Assembly: GCF_030547005.1 (NCBI RefSeq)
Contig: NZ_JAUOPN010000011.1
Span: 1-64,000, forward strand
Source of the DNA: Maribacter sp. 1_MG-2023
GTDB lineage: Bacteria; Bacteroidota; Bacteroidia; Flavobacteriales; Flavobacteriaceae
Direction: 5' to 3'
Length of the DNA: 64,000 bases
Below, one piece after another: positions 18,796-28,200 of the stretch. Every line of letters begins with the position of its first letter. Position 1 is the first letter of the stretch. The translations under genes were made by a program, and so were the position numbers. The notes beneath the pieces are model-generated. The model had not been told where the DNA came from and made no database searches. It saw only the letters and a list, made by a program, of their open reading frames with translations.

Positions 18796-19434
18796 CTATT
18801 TAGAAATGCTGTTTTCTATCAATGCCTCAGACAGTTCTCTTGAATAATTGTCAGTTGTCTTTGAAAGATTACTTGGGTCTTTAATTTTAAACCTACCTAC
18901 CCATTGAAGGTTGTCGCCGCTTTTTGTTCGTAAGTCATAAAGGCAACTTTCAAGAATATATTGGACTCCTGTACTAATTCTGTCGGGTTCCCATGTAGAT
19001 ATTGGGTAAGCTCCATAATATCTTCCAAATCGACCATATCTAACGGGCATTGCTCCATAACCAACTGAATTACCTGGTATTACATCGGTATATTCACTTG
19101 AGTCAATAAGGTTTGTGATTATTACGCCGTTGTAGCCCTGCTCAATTAATCGTGTAACCATTTCATTAAGCTCATCAACTGTAGGCTTGGTAATAAATGT
19201 TTTAGTTTCAATAACATTTGATGAAGCTTCTGCGTTTATGCCGTTTTGAGATAGTGCACTTACAATGCTCTTTTCAGAACTAATTCTAGTGGTAATATCA
19301 GAAGTTCTACTTACTACCAATATTTTATCATACTGTTTTTTTTGACCACTAACATTGGTCGATTGATTTAAGTATGAACTTTTACAAGATTGTAGTACCA
19401 ATCCAGCGAGAAATAATAGGAATAACTTTTTCAT
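18796..19434 (-). CDS. Lipoprotein of unknown function (212 aa)
   Basis: Predicted lipoprotein. I choose ATG 19434 (MKKLFLLFLAGLVLQSC) because it starts a standard lipoprotein signal with the lipobox LVLQS-C, whereas an in-frame ATG at 19452 adds six residues. The body has a Rossmann-like beginning (KQYDKILVVSRTSDITTRISSEKSIVSALSQNG, VIITNLIDSSEY) that recalls DUF4136-like or FlgO-like periplasmic domains, and a Tyr/Gly/Arg-rich loop (RYGRFGRYYGAYP). The family is not certain. The gene leads into the barrel gene downstream at 72 bases. Confidence 0.68.
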   Translation of the reverse strand: MKKLFLLFLAGLVLQSCKSSYLNQSTNVSGQKKQYDKILVVSRTSDITTRISSEKSIVSALSQNGINAEASSNVIETKTFITKPTVDELNEMVTRLIEQGYNGVIITNLIDSSEYTDVIPGNSVGYGAMPVRYGRFGRYYGAYPISTWEPDRISTGVQYILESCLYDLRTKSGDNLQWVGRFKIKDPSNLSKTTDNYSRELSEALIENSISK

Positions 19435-20072
19435 AATTATTGTATTTAACAATTTATTTTCAAATTACTAAAATGGTTTTTGATACATATTACTATTTAT
19501 AGAATAGTGCTTTGCTGTCCTGAAATGATAATAATTTAAAACAGTATGAAGATTATTCTGACAAAATATTACGGAGTATTTGGTGAAGATAGACGTTAAA
19601 AATTATCATAAAAATTGAATCTTTGGTTATTAGAAAGTCAGCCAAAATACAAACACAACGAAAATGTCGTTTTGTACAAATACAGAACCTTTTATGTTGT
19701 TAAAAAATGGGAGCTAAAAAATAAGATTAAAATAGTACATGTCATCGATTTGGTTTTAATGCTAAGTAAGTTTTTCTCAAATTACATTGTCTTCAGCGCA
19801 ATTTATTTTCACACTCGACTTATTATTTACTAAACATTTCTCAAATATTGTTCGTTAAATAACATTAGAGCTACATTTTCTGCAATTCTTATTCATACTT
19901 GACAGTTAACGAATTTTGTGTTGTAATGATTCTGAAATGAGATTACGTCATTTTACTTAAAGTGTATTGCTTGGTTTAATGAAGTTGTTATTTATCTGAA
20001 TAATGGTAAAGTGGTTTTTGTTTCATCTCTAAAACTGTACTTTTAGATTCCAAAAAAAATAGGTATCCTTAA
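19435..20072. other. Intergenic region (about 640 bases) before the thioesterase gene
   Basis: The region separates the divergent lipoprotein and thioesterase genes. A 72-codon plus-strand open frame (19615-19833) has no start context, signal or family resemblance and is not annotated. No clear promoter box or RNA gene is seen. Confidence 0.4.
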
Positions 20073-20933
20073 ATGCAAACAATTAAAGAACTGATAGAGT
20101 TGATAACTCTTAAAAGAATAGATGAAACCATATTTGAAGGGGAAAACTACAATGCCCCTTGGGGTAGGGTTTTTGGCGGGCAAGTATTAGCACAATCTTT
20201 ACATGCAGCCTATCAAACGGTGCCAGAAGATCGTATTGCACATTCGCTACATGGTTATTTTATTTTGGGCGGAGATTTAAAGTATCCGATTCGCTACGAG
20301 GTCGATACCATTAGAAATGGAGGCAGCTTTACTACAAGAAGGGTAGTGGCAAAACAAAACGGAAAAGCAATTTTCAATATGGCCGCATCATTTCAGGTAA
20401 AGTCCGATGGAGTTAACCATCAATTTCCGATGCCTAATTTAATTCCGCCAGAGAAACTAACTACCAGTCTCGAGCAGTTAGAAGAGATTAAGTATCTGTA
20501 CCCTGGTGCATATAAAAGATTAAAAGCGGTCCAGCCTAAAGTATTTGAATTTAAACCAGTAGAAAAATTTACAACGCAACTAATCGAAAATGGTTCTCCA
20601 TTTTTTAATACTTGGTTACGCACTTCTGATAAAGCTGAAATCGCTTTGCCGATGCAACAACAATTATTGGCTTACGCATCTGATTATAATTTACTGACCA
20701 CGGCGACATTACCACACAGAGAAGTATTGAATAAAGGCGAGACTTTTTATGCCAGCTTAGATCATGCTATATGGTTTCATCGCGATTTTGATATCCAAAA
20801 ATGGTTGTTATATAGTATGGATAGTCCAAGTGCTTCTAACTCTCGAGGATTTTCAAGAGGTAGTGTATATGACAGAACTGGAGTGTTGGTTGCTTCTGTA
20901 GCGCAAGAAGGGTTAATGCGTCCAAGTATATAA
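20073..20933 (+). CDS. tesB: Acyl-CoA thioesterase II (286 aa)
   Basis: Cytoplasmic thioesterase that hydrolyses medium- and long-chain acyl-CoAs. It has the double hot-dog fold of TesB. The first hot-dog domain contains APWGRVFGGQVLAQSLHAAYQTVP (about 27-50) and HSLHGYFILGGD. The second holds the catalytic triad: Asp in ASLDHAIWFHRDF (about 229-240), the Ser/Thr position in SMDSPSASNSRG (about 249-260) and Gln in SVAQEGLMR (about 275-283). Length and order match E. coli TesB (286 residues). It precedes the fatty-acyl catabolism cluster and may release excess CoA thioesters. No regulatory site is evident. Confidence 0.93.
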   Translation: MQTIKELIELITLKRIDETIFEGENYNAPWGRVFGGQVLAQSLHAAYQTVPEDRIAHSLHGYFILGGDLKYPIRYEVDTIRNGGSFTTRRVVAKQNGKAIFNMAASFQVKSDGVNHQFPMPNLIPPEKLTTSLEQLEEIKYLYPGAYKRLKAVQPKVFEFKPVEKFTTQLIENGSPFFNTWLRTSDKAEIALPMQQQLLAYASDYNLLTTATLPHREVLNKGETFYASLDHAIWFHRDFDIQKWLLYSMDSPSASNSRGFSRGSVYDRTGVLVASVAQEGLMRPSI

Positions 20934-21190
20934 CTAGAAATTTACGCTAAAAGCTTCATGAAAAACAGTAAAAGAGGTTCTGATAACTACTGATTTTGAC
21001 AGAATACATCATGTTGTAAAAGGGAAAGCAGTGGTATTGCTCTATTTTTCTTGAGCGGCTATTTTTTTATATTCTTAAAATTATAAGTGCGGTTGGTAGA
21101 ATATGGTAATATTTTGTGCTCTATTTTTTGAAATTGCCTATATTTATAATCATCCTAAATCGATTATACTAATTATAAAACAACCTAAAA

Positions 21191-21787
21191 GTGACTTCTC
21201 TGCAAAATCTTAAGAATAAAATTCTCTCTTACAATAAAGTAGATGACGATGTTTTAGATTATTGGTTGTCACTGTATGAAAGAATTGAATTGAAGAAAGG
21301 CGAAGCACTGATTTCTTCAGGTCAAATGGTTAACTATTTTTATTATTTAGATGCTGGTTGTATCTATTATTATAAAGTTCAAGATGGGGAGACCAAAGTT
21401 TTGGAGTTTTATACCGAAGATATTTTCTTTACCGATCTACCAGCCTATGTAAAAGGTTCGCCTTCAAGATATTTTTTAACGGCAACTGAAGAATCCACAG
21501 TCTTTGCAATAAAAAAATCGAATGCAGAAATGTCTTTTGATAATTCGCATCAATTAGAAAGATTTGGCAGATTGTCAATGCAAGAAGCTTTTTTAAAATC
21601 ATACAGTCGTGTAGAACGTATGAACAGTCGTACAAATGAAGAGCGTTATTTGAGGTTATTGGAGAAAAGGCCCGATTTATTTCAGCGTCTACCACAGTAT
21701 TTAATAGCATCATATTTAGGTTTGACACCTGTCGGGCTCTCTAAAATTCGAAAGCGTGTGGGTCAAAGAGAAAGCGATTGTGTTTAA
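21191..21787 (+). CDS. Crp/Fnr-family transcriptional regulator (198 aa)
   Basis: Regulator with an N-terminal cyclic-nucleotide-binding-like jelly roll (residues about 1-120; LKKGEALISSGQMVNYFYYLDAGCIYYYKV) and a C-terminal HTH (ERYLRLLEKRPDLFQRLPQYLIASYLGLTPVGLSKIRKRV). The recognition helix pattern AxYLGLTPVGLSKIRK is typical of flavobacterial Crp-like proteins. It starts at GTG 21191; no better ATG is in frame nearby. No Cys cluster for an iron-sulfur centre is present. The stop codon overlaps that of the convergent SBF transporter gene by the bases TTAA. Its target is unknown. Confidence 0.85.
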   Translation: MTSLQNLKNKILSYNKVDDDVLDYWLSLYERIELKKGEALISSGQMVNYFYYLDAGCIYYYKVQDGETKVLEFYTEDIFFTDLPAYVKGSPSRYFLTATEESTVFAIKKSNAEMSFDNSHQLERFGRLSMQEAFLKSYSRVERMNSRTNEERYLRLLEKRPDLFQRLPQYLIASYLGLTPVGLSKIRKRVGQRESDCV

Positions 21788-22650
21788 ATAATTTGTTTTT
21801 TAATCTGTTTATTGCTCCAGTAAATAAAAATACCTGCAGTAAAAAACATTAGAGTTCCATAAATAGCTGGTGCTATGGCATAAGCGGTATTGTTAAGTAG
21901 AATCGTTGCAATACTTATACCCAATGTTCCATTTTGTATTCCACCTTCTATAGCTACAGAAATACGTTGTTTAAGGGGTAGGCTGAAAATATATCCTAAG
22001 ATATATCCAATAGACATGGTAATAACATTAAGAGTTAAAGTTACAAGACCGGCTTCTTGAATATTGTTTATTAGCAGCGCCCGTTCTTTAATAAGAATTG
22101 CCACCAAAACAATGACAAAGAATATACCCGATGCTTTTTTTACTGGTTTTTCCATTTTCAAAGCAAAGCTTGGGCTTTTATATTTTAGTATCATCCCTAA
22201 GCCAACAGGTAAAATTACGATGATGAATACTTGTAAAATGGTTTGGGCTATATTGAGTTGAATAGTTGTGCCTTCACCCAAAACTTCTTGCAAACCTAAA
22301 TTGATAATAAAAGGAATCGATACCAAGGTTATTAAGCTACTTATTGCGGTTAGTGAAACTGAAAGTGCAGTATCGACATTTGCTAAATGTGTAATTAAGT
22401 TTGAAGTTGGTCCGCCAGGGCAGGCAGAAATAATGATGACGCCAATCGCAATTTCTGGCGATAAGTTGAAGATTCGTATGAGGATGAAGCCAACTATGAG
22501 AAGATTGATTAATTGACAGCATAGACCAATTAATATGGCTTTAGGTTTACTGAATATTCGAACGAAATCTTTGATCTCTAAAGATAAACCCATGCCGAAC
22601 ATGATGATGATTAGGGAAATAGCAAGAATTGCGTTAGAAATATTATCCAT
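21784..22650 (-). CDS. Bile acid:sodium symporter (SBF) family transporter (288 aa)
   Basis: Inner-membrane carrier of the SBF/BASS family with about nine or ten membrane spans. Signatures include IIIMFGMGLSLEIKDFVRIF near the N-terminus and the highly conserved ACPGGPTSNLITHLANVDTALSVSLTAISSL (about 80-110), which carries the sodium-binding crossover. Later, VAIEGGIQNGTLGISIATILL holds the second conserved E-x-GIQN site. Substrates of bacterial members include organic acids and sulfonates, so a bile-acid role should not be assumed. It converges with the Crp-type regulator, overlapping at the stop codons, and is divergent from the acyl-CoA dehydrogenase gene. Confidence 0.9.
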   Translation of the reverse strand: MDNISNAILAISLIIIMFGMGLSLEIKDFVRIFSKPKAILIGLCCQLINLLIVGFILIRIFNLSPEIAIGVIIISACPGGPTSNLITHLANVDTALSVSLTAISSLITLVSIPFIINLGLQEVLGEGTTIQLNIAQTILQVFIIVILPVGLGMILKYKSPSFALKMEKPVKKASGIFFVIVLVAILIKERALLINNIQEAGLVTLTLNVITMSIGYILGYIFSLPLKQRISVAIEGGIQNGTLGISIATILLNNTAYAIAPAIYGTLMFFTAGIFIYWSNKQIKKQII

Positions 22651-22790
22651 AAAATGCTAAGGTTTAGAGAGATAGTTCTAAATATAGAAGATTTGACTGT
22701 GATAATCGTTGGTTTCATTCTTTTATTAAACTAGTTTAATGAGTTTGGGTAAAATATCTACTAACTTGATGTTTCATAAAATACAACGCA

Positions 22791-24605
22791 ATGGCAAATC
22801 AATATGTAGACTTAGAAACGCTCAAATTCTTATTATATAAAGTAAATAATCTGCAAGATGTTCTTGACCAAGAGCGCTATGCAGAATATGATCAAGAATC
22901 GGTAGAAATGATGCTGAATTCGGTTAAAGATTTTTCTGACAAAGAGCTTTACCCTTATTTCAGGGAGATGGATGAGAAGCCAGCACATTTTAAAGATGGT
23001 GAGATTGTAGTGCATCCTCAGGTGTTAAAATTTATGAAAGCTGGTGGAGAAATGGGGCTGATTGCAAGTTCATTTTCATATGAGCATGGTGGTATGCAAA
23101 TGCCTGCCATGGCGGCACATGCTTCGGCATTTATACAAGATGCAGCTAACAATCATTTACAAGGTTATATTGGTTTAACGGTGGGTTCTGCAGAATTGAT
23201 TGCCCATTTTGGTAGTCAAGAGCTTAAAGATATTTACTTGTCTAATATGCTTTCTGGAAAATGGGGCGGTACTATGTGTTTAACTGAACCACAGGCAGGT
23301 AGTTCACTTTCAGATATTACAACATCTGCTACGCCCGATGGCGATACCTATAAAATTAACGGACAGAAAATATTTATATCAGGTGGTGATTACCAAGGTG
23401 CAGAGAATATTGTGCATTTGGTTTTGGCAAGAATAAAAGGTGCACCAGCGGGCACAAAAGGAATATCTTTATTTGTGGTGCCTAAAAATAAACCAACTGC
23501 CAATGGTGGTTTAACACCTAATGATGTAACCGTAGTTGCCGATTTTGAAAAAATGGGACAACGTGGCTATTGTACAACGCACTTATTTTTTGGTGATAAA
23601 GAAAATTGTGAAGGTTGGCTTGTAGGTGAGGCTAATCAAGGGTTAAAATATATGTTTTTAATGATGAATGGCGCGAGAATCGGGGTTGGTAGAGGTGCAG
23701 CGGCGATAGCTTCGGCAGCATACCAAGCTTCTTTGAACTATGCGAACGAAAGACCACAAGGGCGTAAATTAACAAGCACAGGTAAAAAAGATGCAAACCA
23801 AGAGCAGACCTTAATTATTAACCATGCAGATGTTCGTAGAATGTTATTGTTGCAAAAAGTAATTACCGAAGGTGCTCAAAGTTTAGTACTGTTGACTGCA
23901 AAATATCATGACCTTTCTATAGCAAGTGCAACAGTAGAAGAACGCGAAAAATATAGATTGCTATTAGAGATTATGACACCTTTAGTAAAAACATATCCGT
24001 CTGAAGCGGGTATTGTTTCGGTAAATAATGGTGTTCAGGTTTTAGGTGGATATGGGTTTTGTTCCGAATATATATTACAACAATATTTAAGAGATATCCG
24101 TATTTCAGCTATCTATGAAGGTACAACGGGTATTCAATCTCAAGATTTATTAGGTAGAAAAGTAACGATGGATAACGGGAAGGCTTTACAGCTATTATCC
24201 GAAGAAATCACAAACACCATAAAAGCGAGTATGGTTCACGATTCTTTAAAACCATATGCAAATAAATTAGGAGGTAAATTAGAATTGACACAACAGGTAT
24301 TACAAAGCTTAATGGGCTTTGCCATGAAGGGCGATTACCAGCGTTTCTTAGCAGATGCTACTCCGTTTATGGAATTCTTTAGTACAATAGTACAAAGTTG
24401 GTTATGGCTAAATATAGGTCTTGAAGCTCAAAATGCCTTAGTAATGGGTAATAATGATCACAGTACAGAATTCTATGAAAGTAAAATTCATGCCATGGAA
24501 TTCTATTTCAAATACGAACTTCCAAAAACTTCGGGACTAGCAGAAATACTTATGGATAATGAGAAAGCTTTAACCATCGGTACAGATAAAGAAGTCTTTA
24601 TTTAA
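22791..24605 (+). CDS. Acyl-CoA dehydrogenase with C-terminal extension (604 aa)
   Basis: FAD-dependent dehydrogenase for the first step of beta-oxidation. Length and N-terminal pattern match the DUF-extended bacterial ACADs (about 600 residues). Visible signatures: MCLTEPQAGSSLSDI (about 160-175, the first family signature), KIFISGGDYQG, and the second signature ending in QVLGGYGFCSEYILQQYLRDIRISAIYEGTTGIQ with the catalytic base Glu443 in YEGT. The C-terminal 130 residues (about 470-604) form the extra helical domain. A strong hairpin terminator lies 91 bases after the stop, so it is transcribed separately from the cluster at 24.9-32.4 kb. The substrate range is likely long-chain acyl-CoA. 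Confidence 0.92.
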   Translation: MANQYVDLETLKFLLYKVNNLQDVLDQERYAEYDQESVEMMLNSVKDFSDKELYPYFREMDEKPAHFKDGEIVVHPQVLKFMKAGGEMGLIASSFSYEHGGMQMPAMAAHASAFIQDAANNHLQGYIGLTVGSAELIAHFGSQELKDIYLSNMLSGKWGGTMCLTEPQAGSSLSDITTSATPDGDTYKINGQKIFISGGDYQGAENIVHLVLARIKGAPAGTKGISLFVVPKNKPTANGGLTPNDVTVVADFEKMGQRGYCTTHLFFGDKENCEGWLVGEANQGLKYMFLMMNGARIGVGRGAAAIASAAYQASLNYANERPQGRKLTSTGKKDANQEQTLIINHADVRRMLLLQKVITEGAQSLVLLTAKYHDLSIASATVEEREKYRLLLEIMTPLVKTYPSEAGIVSVNNGVQVLGGYGFCSEYILQQYLRDIRISAIYEGTTGIQSQDLLGRKVTMDNGKALQLLSEEITNTIKASMVHDSLKPYANKLGGKLELTQQVLQSLMGFAMKGDYQRFLADATPFMEFFSTIVQSWLWLNIGLEAQNALVMGNNDHSTEFYESKIHAMEFYFKYELPKTSGLAEILMDNEKALTIGTDKEVFI

Positions 24606-24695
24606 TAAGAAAGAATAGTACTATTTGTTACCTTGAAAAGAGATTGATACAGATGTTTTAAACTTTTTAAGGCATTAATTAAAATAGGTAGAATT

Positions 24696-24728
24696 TCCTC
24701 CTTTCAATTGAAGGGAGGAGTTTTCTAA
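24696..24728 (+). terminator. Intrinsic terminator after the 604-residue acyl-CoA dehydrogenase
   Basis: Left arm 24696-24707 (TCCTCCTTTCAA) pairs with right arm 24708-24719 (TTGAAGGGAGGA), with one G-T wobble and a palindromic centre, followed by GTTTTCT. It separates the first dehydrogenase from the catabolic cluster. Confidence 0.7.
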
Positions 24729-24863
24729 CTTAGGGTGAAAACACGAGAATAGGAATGTTTCGTTCACAAGAAAAAGTTTAAAATAAATTCACATTTAGAA
24801 TATAACGCAGGTTTTGTCATTTCTTGATATAAAAACTAGCACAGAAAAACGAGATATAAACAT

Positions 24864-25640
24864 ATGAATAGCATAAAACAAAAATTTGATCTTACAGGAA
24901 AAGTGGCAATCGTTACAGGTTCTAGTAAAGGAATAGGCTTATCTATTGCGCGTGGTTTAGCGGAGAACGGAGCCAAGTTGGTTATCAGTAGTCGAAATCA
25001 AGAAGCTGTTGATGCTGTTGCAGCTGAATTTAATGAAGCTGGTTTTGATGCTATTGGTATTGCCTGTCATATTGGTGATGCAGAACAGAGAGAAGCACTG
25101 CTAGCAAAGACGGTTGAAAAATATGGACGAATAGATATATTGGTAAATAATGCAGCGATCAATCCTTTTTATGGTCCCATAGAAAGTGCTGAAGAAGAGG
25201 TTTTTGATAAAATAATGAATGTTAACGTAAAAGCACCTTGGTTACTCTCAAACCTGGTGCAACCATTTATGAAAGAGAATGGCAGCGGTAGTATTATTAA
25301 TATTTCGTCTGTAGAGGGTATTCATCCAGGGTTTAGATTAGGATTGTATAGTATGACCAAATCTGCCTTAATTATGCTTACAAAAAATCAGGCTAAAGAG
25401 TGGGGTAGATACGGTATTCGTTCTAATGTAGTTTGTCCCGGACTCATTAAAACAAAGTTCAGTCAAAGTCTTTGGTCCAATGATAAATTAGTTGAAGGTT
25501 ACAATCAGACCGTGCCATTAAAAAGAATGGCAGAACCAGATGAAATGGCAGGCATCGTAATGCTCTTGGCATCAGATGCAGGTTCGTATATGACCGGTGG
25601 TGTTTACGCAGCAGACGGTGGATATTTAATTTCAGGATAA
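24864..25640 (+). CDS. Short-chain dehydrogenase/reductase (258 aa)
   Basis: NAD(P)-dependent oxidoreductase with a classical SDR fold. The cofactor loop is TGSSKGIG (residues 18-25), the stabilising motif is NNAAINPF (about 95), and the active site is S-x12-YSMTKSALIML, giving the usual Ser-Tyr-Lys arrangement (Tyr about 161, Lys about 165). The fold finishes with VVCPGLIKTKFS and the glycine-rich tail DGGYLISG. It is the first gene of the plus-strand cluster that continues to 32371, with a 120-base gap to the next gene. Substrate probably a hydroxyacyl-CoA or ketoacyl-CoA; LvaD, an SDR, has the comparable place in the levulinate pathway of Pseudomonas. Confidence 0.9.
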   Translation: MNSIKQKFDLTGKVAIVTGSSKGIGLSIARGLAENGAKLVISSRNQEAVDAVAAEFNEAGFDAIGIACHIGDAEQREALLAKTVEKYGRIDILVNNAAINPFYGPIESAEEEVFDKIMNVNVKAPWLLSNLVQPFMKENGSGSIINISSVEGIHPGFRLGLYSMTKSALIMLTKNQAKEWGRYGIRSNVVCPGLIKTKFSQSLWSNDKLVEGYNQTVPLKRMAEPDEMAGIVMLLASDAGSYMTGGVYAADGGYLISG

Positions 25641-25760
25641 AAATCTGTATTCGATTTTGGTTAAGAGTTATGCTATCCTAAGGGGGTAAAGCTTATCAAC
25701 TAAAATTCAAATCCAAATCCAAAAATACATTCTAAACACTATCAACGAAAACGAGAAAAA

Positions 25761-26975
25761 ATGAATTTTGAATATTCAGAAAAATCCAAAGAACTTCAAG
25801 AAAAGCTAAAGCAGTTTGTATCTCAAAATTTGGCTCCTGTTGAAAAAGAAGTAGAGGCTTTTCATAAAGACCCGGCAAATGCATGGACAAAGTGGCCAGG
25901 TTTAGAAGGATTAAAACAAAAAGCAAAAAATGCAGGTTTATGGAATCTTTTCCTTCCAAAAACATATGGTGATTTAAGTCCGGGTTTGACCAATATGGAA
26001 TATGCTCCATTGGCAGAGATTATGGGGCGCACGTTATGGTCATCAGAAGTATTCAATTGCAGCGCACCAGATACCGGTAATATGGAAGTATTATCAAAAT
26101 ATGGTACTCCAAAACAGCAAGAAAAATGGTTAAAACCATTGATGAATGGCGACATTCGTTCTGCATTTTTAATGACAGAACCTGACGTCGCTTCATCAGA
26201 TGCTACCAATATAGAAACATCTATCGTAGCCGATGGTGATGAATACGTAATTAATGGTCGTAAATGGTGGTCATCGGGTGCAATGGATCCTAATTGTAAG
26301 ATTGCCATTGTCATGGGAAAAACAGATTTTGATGCTCCCAGACATGTGCAACAAAGTATGATTTTGGTTCCTATGGACACACCGGGTCTAAAAGTGATTA
26401 GACCGTTAACAGTTTTTGGTTACAACGATTCTCCAGAGGGTCATGCAGAAATTCTTTTAGATAATGTTCGCGTACCCAAAGAAAACTTATTGGTTGGCGA
26501 AGGTCAGGGGTTTGCAATTGCTCAGGGTAGATTAGGTCCTGGTAGAATACATCACTGCATGCGATTGATAGGTATGGCGCAACGCTCGCTAGAAATTATG
26601 TCGCAACGTACAACGCAACGCAAACCTTTTGGAAGAACTTTAGATACCTACAGTAGTGTTCGTCAAGATATTGCAAATTCAGCTTGTGAGATAGAGCAAA
26701 CAAGACTTCTGGTACTCTCTGCAGCCGATAAAATGGATAAACTAGGCAACAAAGAAGCCAAAGATTTAATTGCCATGATTAAAATTGTAACGCCAAATAT
26801 GACACTGAGAGTAGTAGATAGGGCAATGCAAATTTTAGGTGGATTGGGTGTAAGCAGCGATGTACCATTGGCACATTTTTTTGCTGCTGCCAGAATGCTC
26901 AGATTAGCTGATGGACCAGATGAGGTTCATATGAGCCAATTGGGTAAGAATGTTATAAAGCAGTACTCGAAGTAA
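25761..26975 (+). CDS. Acyl-CoA dehydrogenase, ACAD10/ACAD11-like (404 aa)
   Basis: Flavoprotein of the acyl-CoA dehydrogenase fold. It carries hallmarks I associate with the ACAD10/11 branch: [18 protein letters not shown] (about 94-111), [15 protein letters not shown] (about 136-150) and the C-terminal [16 protein letters not shown]. At the place of the usual YEGT catalytic Glu it reads A-D-G-P, with Asp384 instead of Glu. In mammals and in Pseudomonas LvaC, these enzymes act with a kinase on 4-hydroxyacyl-CoAs, where the kinase phosphorylates the 4-hydroxyl and the ACAD domain eliminates the phosphate. The next gene here encodes just such a kinase. This inference rests on remembered family features, without an alignment. 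Confidence 0.88.
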   Translation: MNFEYSEKSKELQEKLKQFVSQNLAPVEKEVEAFHKDPANAWTKWPGLEGLKQKAKNAGLWNLFLPKTYGDLSPGLTNMEYAPLAEIMGRTLWSSEVFNCSAPDTGNMEVLSKYGTPKQQEKWLKPLMNGDIRSAFLMTEPDVASSDATNIETSIVADGDEYVINGRKWWSSGAMDPNCKIAIVMGKTDFDAPRHVQQSMILVPMDTPGLKVIRPLTVFGYNDSPEGHAEILLDNVRVPKENLLVGEGQGFAIAQGRLGPGRIHHCMRLIGMAQRSLEIMSQRTTQRKPFGRTLDTYSSVRQDIANSACEIEQTRLLVLSAADKMDKLGNKEAKDLIAMIKIVTPNMTLRVVDRAMQILGGLGVSSDVPLAHFFAAARMLRLADGPDEVHMSQLGKNVIKQYSK

Positions 26976-27028
26976 CAACAGAATAAGAATAAACTAGCAC
27001 TAAGTATATGGTAAAGGGAGACTTAGAT

Positions 27029-27050
27029 GTCATTTCGAACTTGTCGAAAA
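27029..27050. repeat. Short REP-like inverted repeat in cluster intergenic gap
   Basis: The block TGTCATTTCGAAC-TTG-TCGAAAAC contains the inverted repeat TTTCGA (27033-27038) and TCGAAA (27044-27049). The GTCATTTCGA half resembles dispersed intergenic repeats common in flavobacterial genomes. It lies in the 153-base gap between the ACAD and kinase genes. Only one copy is visible in this window. Confidence 0.4.
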
Positions 27051-27128
27051 CTTAAGTATACAAAAAGTGTATTGGTTTAAGAATGATTGTAAACTAGAAA
27101 GAATAAAGAGCAACTGATAATAAAGAAG

Positions 27129-28196
27129 ATGAATTTAAAACCAGTCAGAGAAGGTGAAGAATTAAACGACGTCAAACTTAAGAAATTCTTGTTTGAGCAT
27201 AACCTTATTACAGACGCCAAAAGCGAGCTGCAGGTTGGTCAATTCTCCAATGGTTTTTCAAATCTAACATATCTATTACATATAGAAGATAAAGAATATG
27301 TATTACGTCGCCCTCCATTTGCCGCTCCGAAGAGAGGTCATGATATGGGAAGGGAATATAAAGTAATTCACAACTTGAATAAGGTATTCGATAAGGCACC
27401 AATGGCATTTGCCTATACAGAAGATGTCGATGTAATTGGTGCCCCATTTTATATAATGAGTAAGGTTTTAGGTGAAATTTTAACTGCAAAAGAAGCAAGA
27501 ACAAGACAGGTTTCTCCTTCAGAATTCAAAACAATTTCAAATACCTGGCTCGATACTTTCGTAGAATTTCATAATGTCGATTACAAGGCAGCAGGATTAG
27601 ATAATTTAGGCAGACCTGTAGGGTATGTTGAAAGACAAGTTACCAATTGGGGTAAACAATATTTAGCAGCCGCTACCGATGACGTGCCTACCGCTGAAAA
27701 GGTAATGGCATGGATGCAAGATAATCAGCCGAAAGAATACGATCATACTTTAATACATAACGATTTTAAGTATGACAATGTCGTTTTTAAAGATGATACG
27801 TGGAAAGAGATTACGGCTATTCTAGATTGGGAAATGTGCACGCTAGGTGATCCTTTAATGGATTTAGGTACTTCTTTAGGCTATTGGACCACTGCTGCCG
27901 ATCCCGATTTTATGAAGCAAGGTTTGCAATCGCCAACGGTAATGGAAGGCAACCCATCTAGAACAGAAATCGTTCAGCAATATGGACTGAAGAGTGGTAG
28001 AAATATAGATAACCTTACATTTTATTATACGTACGGACTTTTTAAAATAGCGGTTATCGCGCAGCAAATATATTACAGGTACAAGCACGGGCATACTAGT
28101 GACCCAAAATTTGCTAACTTGAATAAAGCTTCAGAATTATGTTGTAATACAGCGTGGCAAGCCATTCAGAAAAATCAAATTGATAATTTATTTTAA
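27129..28196 (+). CDS. APH-family phosphotransferase (ACAD10/11 or LvaA-like kinase, 355 aa)
   Basis: Kinase of the aminoglycoside phosphotransferase fold. It has the ATP-binding start QVGQFSNGFSNLTYLLHIEDKEYVLRRPP (about 35-66, with Lys-to-Arg placement as in this family), the catalytic loop LIHNDFKYDNVVF (His210, Asp212, Asn217) and the metal-binding DWE at 233-235 in AILDWEMCTLGDPLMDLG. That last phrase is very characteristic of ACAD10/ACAD11-type kinases. It directly follows the ACAD10/11-like dehydrogenase and precedes a small gene by four bases, as in the lva operon of Pseudomonas putida (LvaA kinase, LvaB small protein, LvaC dehydrogenase). Proposed role: phosphorylating a 4-hydroxyacyl-CoA. 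Substrate is inferred, not shown. Confidence 0.88.
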   Translation: MNLKPVREGEELNDVKLKKFLFEHNLITDAKSELQVGQFSNGFSNLTYLLHIEDKEYVLRRPPFAAPKRGHDMGREYKVIHNLNKVFDKAPMAFAYTEDVDVIGAPFYIMSKVLGEILTAKEARTRQVSPSEFKTISNTWLDTFVEFHNVDYKAAGLDNLGRPVGYVERQVTNWGKQYLAAATDDVPTAEKVMAWMQDNQPKEYDHTLIHNDFKYDNVVFKDDTWKEITAILDWEMCTLGDPLMDLGTSLGYWTTAADPDFMKQGLQSPTVMEGNPSRTEIVQQYGLKSGRNIDNLTFYYTYGLFKIAVIAQQIYYRYKHGHTSDPKFANLNKASELCCNTAWQAIQKNQIDNLF

Positions 28197-28200
28197 GGGT

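Noticed and set aside
19615-19833. 72-codon plus-strand open frame
   Set aside because: Its translation has no recognisable features and it begins without any initiation context.
21784-22650. SBF gene as a bile-acid transporter proper
   Set aside because: The family name is historical. Bacterial members carry various organic anions, and nothing here points to bile acids.
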